Positions 25,423-32,491 of a stretch of DNA of 32,491 bases are shown one piece after another. The translations under genes and the position numbers were made by a program. How positions within the stretch are numbered: position 1 is the stretch's first letter; each line of letters begins with the position of its first letter. Origin of the DNA: Planctomycetota bacterium (GTDB lineage Bacteria; Planctomycetota; Phycisphaerae; Phycisphaerales; SM1A02); contig JADFIM010000004.1 in NCBI GenBank assembly GCA_022566725.1, forward strand, positions 1-32,491, in the 5' to 3' direction. The notes under the pieces are model-generated. The model saw only the letters and a list, made by a program, of their open reading frames with translations. It ran no database searches and was not told the DNA's origin.

Positions 25423-26181
25423 ATGATGGCCCACGAGGTTCAGGATCATTACTTCCGCCAGGCCAAGCGCGAGGGGTATCTGTCGCGGGCGGCGTACAAG
25501 CTCATCGAGATCGACGACCGCAAGAGGCTGCTGCGGCACGGCGACTGGGTGCTGGATTGCGGCGCGGCGCCGGGCTCGTGGCTGCAGGTGGCCGCCAAAC
25601 GCGTCGGAGCCCGGGGCGTCATCGTCGGCATCGACCGTCGGCCGATCACCCACCATTTCGAGCACGGCAACATCCGCCTGATTGAGGGCGATCTGACGCA
25701 AACGCCGGCAACGCTATTGCTCCAGCTCGCACAGGACGGTGGATCCGGACCTTCCTCGTCCGCTGAGGTCCGCCGCGGCGGATCAGGTCCGGCTTGTGGT
25801 CGCGACCGTATGCGGCTGTTTGACTGCGTGCTTTCGGATATGGCTCCCACCACCTCGGGCGATCGAACGACGGACCACCACCTGTCGGTTCGGTTGTGCC
25901 ACACGGTGCTCGACTGCTGCGCCGAGGTGTTGCGGCCCGGCGGGCACCTCGTGATGAAGGTCTTCGAAGGCGAGGCGTATCCGGAGCTGGTGGCGCGAGC
26001 CCGCCGGCTCTTTGAGACCCTCAAAGGCTTCGTTCCCAAAGCCTCACGCCCTCAGTCCACGGAGATCTACATTGTCGCCCGCAAGTTCCGCGGGCCCGGC
26101 GCCGAGCAATCCACGCTTAGCCACTTCGAGCTTGACCAGCCGCCTCGGCGACGACCCTCTCGCGGATGGGGCGATGGGTAG
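25423..26181 (+). CDS. RlmE/FtsJ-type rRNA 2'-O-methyltransferase
   Basis: DHYFRQAKREGYLSRAAYKLIEID...VLDCGAAPGSWLQVA...VLSDMAPTTSGDR...LVMKVFEGEAY; start set at ATG 25423 rather than ORF-track 25237. Confidence 0.92.
   Translation: MMAHEVQDHYFRQAKREGYLSRAAYKLIEIDDRKRLLRHGDWVLDCGAAPGSWLQVAAKRVGARGVIVGIDRRPITHHFEHGNIRLIEGDLTQTPATLLLQLAQDGGSGPSSSAEVRRGGSGPACGRDRMRLFDCVLSDMAPTTSGDRTTDHHLSVRLCHTVLDCCAEVLRPGGHLVMKVFEGEAYPELVARARRLFETLKGFVPKASRPQSTEIYIVARKFRGPGAEQSTLSHFELDQPPRRRPSRGWGDG
25745..25792. repeat. Nested palindromic element inside the rlmE-like gene
   Basis: Outer ccggacct (25745-25752) / aggtccgg (25785-25792); inner perfect palindrome tccgccgcggcgga (25769-25782). Confidence 0.88.
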
Positions 26182-26356
26182 GGTGCCATCGGCGCCACGG
26201 AGCAAGAGCCGCATTATCGTGCGCAGTTTCTGCCGAACATCAGCAACCGCTGCCATCCGTGCAACCCGCAACCCGCGGGAGAACCCCCTTTTGCCGGGAC
26301 CGTCCATGGGCGCGTGATTTGCCTCACAGCCGGACGCAGCACAAGGAGCATTCCGC

Positions 26357-27382
26357 ATGCTTACCACCAGCGCATTGGCCGGTCATCTCACTCATGGGCT
26401 TCTTGCCGCCAGCCGGCTATCCCCCGTTCGCAAGTCCATCCCGGCGGAGGGGCTCACCACCCCGAGCGCATTCAAGAGTAAGGCGGCGCCTACTGCCCAA
26501 CTCGCCACGGCGCAACCGGCGAAACCGCTGGTGCACACCATCGCCAAGAACACGGTCGTTCCAAGCGGCCCCATGACGCTTCGGAACATCGCGCAGCCCA
26601 CTGTCACCAAGGCGATACCCGCACCCGCAGACTCGCAGCCCCCTGTCACAGACAATGTGGATACACCAAACGTGCTCATTACGGCAGACCAGGAGTTGCA
26701 GCAGCCGTATGACCCGTTGCAGGCCCGCGTCGACGCCCTGCTCGCCGACTGGGGTCAGGCCGACTCTCCCTATGATTTCAACGGTGACGGAACCGTTGAT
26801 CCGTACGACTTGACGATCCTTCTCGGCGGCAACTTCCCGCCGCAAGAAGCACCGCCCCAGCAGCCCACTGTCGCAGCCCGGCCGGCCGAGAGGGTGGCAA
26901 CAAGGCTGACCTCCGCCATCTTCGCCGCCCGTGATCGCGACCGCGACGGGACAATCAGAGAAAAGGAGTTCGCAGGCGGGCAGCATCTGTTTCGTCGCAT
27001 TGACCGCGACGGTGACGGAGTAATCAGCCGCACGGACCTCCATGACGCGATCACGGACAGTCTCAAGGTAACCTTGAGACGTGACGAGCCGCTGAGACTG
27101 GGCCATTTCACCCGGAGCTGGCTCTCGGCCTTCAACCGGCATGGCAAGGCCGACGGACCTGCGAAGATGTCCGAGCACATCCCATCGATGCGACGACACG
27201 AGCACAATCGCGCCGTCGCCGAGCACATCGCTCACGCATTGCAACCGCAGTTCTCCAGCAACCCCACTGATATCCGACAGGTCGTCGACAAATCCAACCT
27301 TGCCGACGATCAGAAGAAGATGACCCTCGATCGAATCGCCGCCTGGCATCCTCGGGGGCTGAAGGTCAGCCTTGTCGGATGA
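26357..27382 (+). CDS. Protein with dockerin-like/EF-hand calcium-binding loops
   Basis: DFNGDGTVDPYDLTILLGG; DRDRDGTIREKEF; DRDGDGVISRTDLHD. Confidence 0.75.
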   Translation: MLTTSALAGHLTHGLLAASRLSPVRKSIPAEGLTTPSAFKSKAAPTAQLATAQPAKPLVHTIAKNTVVPSGPMTLRNIAQPTVTKAIPAPADSQPPVTDNVDTPNVLITADQELQQPYDPLQARVDALLADWGQADSPYDFNGDGTVDPYDLTILLGGNFPPQEAPPQQPTVAARPAERVATRLTSAIFAARDRDRDGTIREKEFAGGQHLFRRIDRDGDGVISRTDLHDAITDSLKVTLRRDEPLRLGHFTRSWLSAFNRHGKADGPAKMSEHIPSMRRHEHNRAVAEHIAHALQPQFSSNPTDIRQVVDKSNLADDQKKMTLDRIAAWHPRGLKVSLVG

Positions 27383-27420
27383 TCATGAACCCAGACGGCT
27401 ACGCCCCCCGGTAAGCACGT

Positions 27421-27448
27421 GTGAACCGCAGCATCCGCTGCGGTTCAC
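27421..27448. terminator. Strong hairpin between convergent genes (possible bidirectional terminator or repeat)
   Basis: gtgaaccgcag-catccg-ctgcggttcac, 11-bp perfect stem; no clear U tract. Confidence 0.55.
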
Positions 27449-27496
27449 TTGGTTTCGTGATTGTGCGCGGCTGGCACAAGAGGCGGCCTCACCAAC

Positions 27497-28528
27497 TCAA
27501 ACCATCCTGGCGCCGGCTTCCCTCGCGGCCGCAACGATCCGATCTGCGGCGCGGACCGCGGCAAAGCCCGCCTGGACATCCACGCTCGCCCGACGTCCGT
27601 TGCGCACAGCGGAAATGAAATCCTCGATCTGCATTTTCAGCGGCTCACCGTCACTCACGGCTAGCGGCTCCACCTTCACCATACTGAGGTAGTCAACCTG
27701 CGAGAGGTCCTCCCCCGCCGCCAACCGCCGGCGCAGCTCGGCCAGCTGTTGGGCGTTGGCCGTCTTGCGGACCACGGTGCCGGTTCGCTTCACGAAGTCC
27801 GCCGAGACGTACGCATCTTCACTGATCAGCCGAATCTTCCGCTCGGTCTTTAGCGCCAGGCGACTTGCGGTGAGGTTCGCCACACAGCACATGCCATCGG
27901 CACCTGGGGGAAACGTCAGCCGGGCGTTGCAGACGTCCTCCGCTTCGCCGAACACACTGACCGCGTTGGCCTGCACCTGCTGCGGTTCGCAGCCCAGAAG
28001 CATCAGCAGCACGTCGATGTCGTGGATCATCATGTCTAGCACCACACCCACATCGACGCTGCGAAACGTCATTGGGCTGACGCGATCGACCTCGACGTAG
28101 CGGGGCGTGATGCCCGAAAGCGAGCGGATGGCCACAGTCACCGGGTCGTAGCGGACGATATGCCCTACCTGCAGCACGGCAACGGAGTGCTCGGCCGCAT
28201 CGACAATGGCCTGCGCCTCCTGCACATCGGGCGCCAAGGGCTTCTCAATCAGGCAAGCCACCTTCGCACTCAGCAGCGGCTCTGCGACGCGCCGGTGAGA
28301 AACCGTAGGGGTCGCGACGCTCGCCGCGTCAACGCCCTGTTCCAGGAGCTGCTCGACGGTTTCAAACGCCTGGACCCCCCATTGATCGTGAGCCTGGCGA
28401 CGACGCTGCGGGTCGATGTCCACCACGCCGACCAGCTCAACGGCCTCGGTCTCGGCATACACCCGTGCGTGATGCGACCCCATCCGGCCGACGCCGATCA
28501 CCCCGCAACGTATCGGGCGATCAATCAT
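27497..28528 (-). CDS. Gfo/Idh/MocA family oxidoreductase
   Basis: CGVIGVGRMGSHHARVYAETEAVELVGVVD...VATPTVSHRRVAEPLLSAKVACLIEKPLAPDVQEA; start overlaps the upstream gene's stop by 4 bp (ATGA). Confidence 0.94.
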   Translation of the reverse strand: MIDRPIRCGVIGVGRMGSHHARVYAETEAVELVGVVDIDPQRRRQAHDQWGVQAFETVEQLLEQGVDAASVATPTVSHRRVAEPLLSAKVACLIEKPLAPDVQEAQAIVDAAEHSVAVLQVGHIVRYDPVTVAIRSLSGITPRYVEVDRVSPMTFRSVDVGVVLDMMIHDIDVLLMLLGCEPQQVQANAVSVFGEAEDVCNARLTFPPGADGMCCVANLTASRLALKTERKIRLISEDAYVSADFVKRTGTVVRKTANAQQLAELRRRLAAGEDLSQVDYLSMVKVEPLAVSDGEPLKMQIEDFISAVRNGRRASVDVQAGFAAVRAADRIVAAAREAGARMV

Positions 28529-29514
28529 GAGCTGCCCCCATTCAGCACAACGTCAGTCGAAGGCACGGGTTGGATCGGCGGCGGGTCGGCGGACGGTTCA
28601 GCCAGCTCGATGGGGTTTGGAGGCGGAGGTATCGGCGCCAGCCTTGGGGCCATTCGCTCGTGCAGCTCCCGGCTGCGCTCGGCCCGGGCTTGAGAGTGAA
28701 CAACCGACCAGCCCAGAGCATGATTCAGCGAAAGCAGCCCCACGGGAAACACAAGGATCGAAGCCGCCAACAGCAGGGCGAATGGCACGACCACAAGCGG
28801 GATCACAATAAACCTCATCACGCCGAAGGACACGCCTATCAGGGGAACCAGCATGCTGAGCGCCACGGCAAACGGAATGCCGAACACGGCCAACTTAAAT
28901 GCCTTGGCTGCAAAGTCGTCGCGAACCCAGCCGGCAAACCGCGCCAAGTGCATCGCCAAAGCAAGGACGCCGACGAGGCCGAGAACCGCGCCACCGGCGG
29001 TCACGGCGAGAGCGACAGCCGGCGTGGCGACAGCCAAGTTCCAGGCGACCACGGCCAGGGCCCACCCGCCTTGCAACCAACGTGCCGAAAGGCGTAACCA
29101 GCTTCCCTTTGACAAGCCGTAAACGGCCGCCTGTGGCATATCCAGTGGTTCAGTCAGCCGCCAGACGGCGACGAACCACAGCGCGATCAGTGCGATCACG
29201 GCAACTTCGTACCCCCCGGGCGCGGCCGGCAGCATGTAGTGTGCGACCGGCACGACCAGAACGCCGCCCACCGCCCCGATCGCCATCCAAGTGCTCAGGC
29301 GAAACTTCTTGATCAACGGCAGCGGCAGCTCATCAAACGCAAGATCGGTGTCCCGGCGAAACCTGATCGGAGTGCCGCACTCCGGGCACACGCCGCCGTA
29401 GCGAAGCCCTCGCAAGTTATACTCGCACTGGTCGCACGGTTTGTCGGTGTCGATCGCTCGGCCTTGCAATGCGGCCCGGTACTTGAGGTACTTGTCGGTG
29501 AAGAACTGGGACAT
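28525..29514 (-). CDS. Zinc-ribbon multi-pass membrane protein
   Basis: CDQCEYNLRGLRYGGVCPECGTPIRF followed by multiple TM segments and a proline-rich tail. Confidence 0.75.
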   Translation of the reverse strand: MSQFFTDKYLKYRAALQGRAIDTDKPCDQCEYNLRGLRYGGVCPECGTPIRFRRDTDLAFDELPLPLIKKFRLSTWMAIGAVGGVLVVPVAHYMLPAAPGGYEVAVIALIALWFVAVWRLTEPLDMPQAAVYGLSKGSWLRLSARWLQGGWALAVVAWNLAVATPAVALAVTAGGAVLGLVGVLALAMHLARFAGWVRDDFAAKAFKLAVFGIPFAVALSMLVPLIGVSFGVMRFIVIPLVVVPFALLLAASILVFPVGLLSLNHALGWSVVHSQARAERSRELHERMAPRLAPIPPPPNPIELAEPSADPPPIQPVPSTDVVLNGGSS

Positions 29515-29565
29515 CAGCGAACCATCGTACCCTCGTCCGTCCGCCCCAGCCGACGATCAGGCTGC

Positions 29566-30369
29566 TCAGACCGCGGCGGCCTGAGCAGCCCAGGCCACCG
29601 CTTGGCGAAACATCGCAAGACCAAGCGGGTGACCGGCGACAGATGGTCCGCGCAGGCGCGTCCATTGCGGGTGCTGATTCCAACGGGTGAACCGCTCCGG
29701 ATGAGGCATCAACCCCAGCACCAGCCCCGAGGCATCGCAGACCCCAGCCACATCGCCCACGGAGCCGTTGGGGTTGTCGCCGGGCCGATAGCGCAGCGCA
29801 ATCTGTCCAGACCGCTCCAGCCGGCCCAGCGACCGCGGTGAACTGGTGACAAACTGTCCTTCTCCATGGGCGACGGGCAGCATCGCTGATGGATCGTCCG
29901 CAGTCAGGCCGTGCGTCCAAACACAGCGGGTCTCGAGCGGAACCACCACGCCACACCAACGGTCCACGAACCGGCCGGTGTCATTGTGGGCCAGAGCGAT
30001 CGTCGGCCGAGGCGGAGTCGATGGCCAGGGCTCGTCCCCCGCCGGTCCGGGCAGAATCCCCATCTGCACCGCGACCTGGAATCCGTTGCAGGGAGCAATG
30101 ATCGGGACGCCTCGCTCGATCGCGCAGGCCAACGCCCGGTATAGACGACGGCGCATCAGCACTGCGGCGATCCTCCCTGCGGCGATCGCGTCGCCGTAAC
30201 TGAACCCGCCGGGCAAGCCGATCAGTTCGAAACGGTCGATCAACTGGGGACTGGCGAGAAGCCGGTTCAGGTGAATGAACTCAGCGGAGGCGCCGGCCAG
30301 CTCAAACGCGTAGGCCAGCTCACGATCGCAATTGATCCCGGCAGTGGTGATGATCAAGGCGTTGGGCAT
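29566..30369 (-). CDS. purQ: Phosphoribosylformylglycinamidine synthase subunit PurQ
   Basis: ALIITTAGINCDRELAYAFELAGA, GLPGGFSYGDAIAAG, IIAPCNGFQVAVQMGILPG, GEGQF, MPHPER. Confidence 0.95.
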   Translation of the reverse strand: MPNALIITTAGINCDRELAYAFELAGASAEFIHLNRLLASPQLIDRFELIGLPGGFSYGDAIAAGRIAAVLMRRRLYRALACAIERGVPIIAPCNGFQVAVQMGILPGPAGDEPWPSTPPRPTIALAHNDTGRFVDRWCGVVVPLETRCVWTHGLTADDPSAMLPVAHGEGQFVTSSPRSLGRLERSGQIALRYRPGDNPNGSVGDVAGVCDASGLVLGLMPHPERFTRWNQHPQWTRLRGPSVAGHPLGLAMFRQAVAWAAQAAAV

Positions 30370-30416
30370 GGTGCGACAGAGGTTAGGGGTCAGGAGCTAT
30401 GAGCTATTCGTTTCGC

Positions 30417-30435
30417 GGGCGGGGTTGTCCCGCCC
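30417..30435. repeat. Hairpin in purL-purQ intergenic region
   Basis: gggcggg-(g)ttgt-cccgccc. Confidence 0.65.
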
Positions 30436-30438
30436 TCT

Positions 30439-31521
30439 TTACCAATCCAATGTGCCGAGCCACGCCGCTTGCAACTCCTTGACGCTTACATCCAGTTGGT
30501 CGTCTGCCAGCGTTAGCCGAGACGACGAATTGAACGTGCCGATGACGGCCCCGGGCAGATCGTGCAACCGCGAACTGACCTCCGCAAGATCATCGCCGCG
30601 TATCTCAAGCAGGTATCGTGCCGGTTGCTCGCAGAAGCAGCGGTGCTCAAGCGGTGGATCATCTTCGGCGGGCAAGTCAGCCAGATCAAGTTGCAGCCCG
30701 AGACCGCTGGCGATCGTCATTTCCGCAGCGGCGACCAGCAGACCCCCTTCGCTGCAATCGTGAGCCGAGCTCACAAGGCCGTCGTTGATCAACTCAGCTA
30801 CCGACCGCGCAATACGTGGTGCGACGTTGAGATCCACCGCGGGCAACGGAGAATGCCGAGCCTCACTATCACCAAACAGCATCTCGAAATGCGACCCGCC
30901 GATCGCCGAAGACGCCGGACTTCCGACGACCATCAGGAGATTCCCGGATTCCTTGGCATCCATGGTCACGCAACGGCTCACATCGGGCACGATGCCTATG
31001 CCGGAGATGAGCAACGTCGGCGGGATTTCGATTGTCTTGCCGTCGGAGGTGGTGAACTGGTTGTTCAACGAGTCCTTGCCGGAGATGAACGGCGCGCGAT
31101 AGGCCAAGGCCCCGTCATAGCACGCCTCCGCAGCGCGGACCAGCGCTCCCAGGTTTCGAGGGTCGTCGCAGCTCGGCCAGCAGAAGTTGTCCAGCAGCGC
31201 AATGCGGCTCGGATCGGCCCCGACGCAGACAAGGTTGCGCACGCATTCATCGATCGCTGCGAGGGCCATCAGATACGGATCATCGCGTAAGCCGGTGGCC
31301 AGACCATTGGCGATCGCAAGACCTCGCGTCGAGTCGAGCAGAGGCAGGATCACCGCGGCGTCCGACGGGCCGTCACCATCGGGGCCCACCAACGGCTTGA
31401 TGATCGAGCCGCCCTGCACTTCATGGTCGTACTGGCGGATAATCCACCGCTTCGACGCGATATTGGGATGAGCGAGGAAGCAGCGCATCGGCGATCGAAT
31501 TCGGGCGATCACCCGCCGCAA
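30439..31521 (-). CDS. purL: PurL C-terminal portion (frame differs from N-terminal portion)
   Basis: [44 protein letters not shown]...[11 protein letters not shown]...[16 protein letters not shown]. Confidence 0.92.
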   Translation of the reverse strand: MRRVIARIRSPMRCFLAHPNIASKRWIIRQYDHEVQGGSIIKPLVGPDGDGPSDAAVILPLLDSTRGLAIANGLATGLRDDPYLMALAAIDECVRNLVCVGADPSRIALLDNFCWPSCDDPRNLGALVRAAEACYDGALAYRAPFISGKDSLNNQFTTSDGKTIEIPPTLLISGIGIVPDVSRCVTMDAKESGNLLMVVGSPASSAIGGSHFEMLFGDSEARHSPLPAVDLNVAPRIARSVAELINDGLVSSAHDCSEGGLLVAAAEMTIASGLGLQLDLADLPAEDDPPLEHRCFCEQPARYLLEIRGDDLAEVSSRLHDLPGAVIGTFNSSSRLTLADDQLDVSVKELQAAWLGTLDW

Positions 31522-32491
31522 GCGGCGGGCTATATAGCCCCCGGCTTGCCGGGGGGTTCCACGTCGCCTCTCGCGTCGATTGCGGCAACCCTTCGTGAAG
31601 AAAGTTCATCGACAGGCGTCCAACCTCTCTACCCTCGTAGCGCAGGATCAACTCTTGCCCGTCGGTGCCGAACTGGCCCAGCTCGCACATCTCGGCCTCA
31701 TGCAGGTTGCAGATCGCCCGCAGCCGGTCGAGGTTCTTCGGCGGCACGGCCAGCACCATCCGCTCCTGCGCTTCTGAAATCCAGATCTCGGTCGGGCTGA
31801 GGCCTTCGTACTTCAGCGGGGCCCGATCAAGATGCACCTCGGCGCCGAGATGCCGGCCCATCTCTCCGACGGCACTGGAGAACCCTCCGGCACCACAATC
31901 CGTGATGGCATGGAACAGGCATCCCTGAGGGTGATCACGGGCTTCGAGGATCGCATCCAGCAGCTTCTTCTCGGTGACCGCGTTACCGATCTGTACGGCA
32001 TGGCTGAACTCATCCGCATGCGTATCAGTCAGCTGGGCGGATGAGAATGTCGCGCCGTGGATGCCATCGCGGCCGGTACGTCCCCCGATAACGACAATGC
32101 GATCACCCGCCTGCGGATCACCGCTGATCTTCTTCCGCTGCATCACCCCAATGCAACCGCAAAACACCAATGGGTTGCCCACGTAATCGTCATCGAACCA
32201 CACTGTCCCGTTGAGGGTCGGTATCCCCATGCGGTTGCCGTAGTCGCGCACTCCGGCCACGACCTCCGTGAGTATCCGCCTGGGATGCAAACATCCGTCG
32301 GGAAGCTGCCTGACCTGCGCTGAAAGCCCACGCCGTGCACGGCGTGGGCTTTGGGACCAATGATCCGGATACGCCACGCAAAACACATCGGTAGCCGCGA
32401 TCGGCTTCGCCGCCAGGCCCGTGCCGATGATGTCGCGGATACACCCGCCGATGCCGGTGGCCGCTCCGCCGTAGGGTTCGATCGCTGAGGG
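31421..32491 (-). CDS. purL: PurL N-terminal portion (partial, open at window end)
   Basis: [44 protein letters not shown]...[50 protein letters not shown]...; frame open to 32491. Confidence 0.92.
   Translation of the reverse strand, partial: PSAIEPYGGAATGIGGCIRDIIGTGLAAKPIAATDVFCVAYPDHWSQSPRRARRGLSAQVRQLPDGCLHPRRILTEVVAGVRDYGNRMGIPTLNGTVWFDDDYVGNPLVFCGCIGVMQRKKISGDPQAGDRIVVIGGRTGRDGIHGATFSSAQLTDTHADEFSHAVQIGNAVTEKKLLDAILEARDHPQGCLFHAITDCGAGGFSSAVGEMGRHLGAEVHLDRAPLKYEGLSPTEIWISEAQERMVLAVPPKNLDRLRAICNLHEAEMCELGQFGTDGQELILRYEGREVGRLSMNFLHEGLPQSTREATWNPPASRGLYSPPLAAGDRPNSIADALLPRSSQYRVEAVDYPPVRP
31512..31555. repeat. Double-hairpin palindromic element in purL
   Basis: cccgccgc-aa-gcggcggg (31512-31529), ctatatag linker, cccccggc-tt-gccggggg (31538-31555). 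Confidence 0.92.
32323..32352. repeat. 30-bp perfect palindrome in purL coding sequence
   Basis: aaagcccacgccgtgcacggcgtgggcttt is identical to its own reverse complement. Confidence 0.95.

Noticed and set aside
1-32491. CRISPR arrays, rRNA or tRNA genes
   Set aside because: No regularly spaced repeat-spacer pattern seen; no rRNA or convincing tRNA cloverleaf recognised by eye (not run through tRNAscan/Infernal).

Overview
The window is about 32.5 kb of high-GC bacterial chromosome. Its style suggests a planctomycete-like organism (dockerin-like calcium loops, CxxCxYxL...CPECG zinc-ribbon membrane proteins, a HTH/zinc-ribbon/LuxR protein, dispersed palindromes), but this is inference. Recognisable housekeeping genes are a V-type H+/Na+-pyrophosphatase (hppA), ribosomal protein S21, PdxH, NDH-2, two Gfo/Idh/MocA oxidoreductases, YjbQ, ThiC with a TPP riboswitch, an RlmE/FtsJ-type methyltransferase, PurQ and PurL (partial, apparently frameshifted). 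The accessory segment at about 16.2-21.2 kb holds a HTH/zinc-ribbon/LuxR protein, a lower-GC operon-like locus pairing a TIR-domain protein with an unknown alpha-helical protein, decayed gene tails, and a REP-type (RAYT/Y1) transposase. The most interesting signals are: (i) a coiled-coil/PilZ protein whose histidine-kinase core keeps the fold-level sequence pattern but appears to have lost the catalytic motifs; (ii) palindromic elements sitting in frame inside conserved genes (RAYT, thiC, rlmE, purL twice), near a RAYT transposase; (iii) the TIR locus; (iv) duplicated or decayed 3' gene tails next to small inserted genes; (v) a purL reading-frame change next to a double-hairpin insertion. All calls were made by eye from the sequence and the ORF track; no homology search was run.
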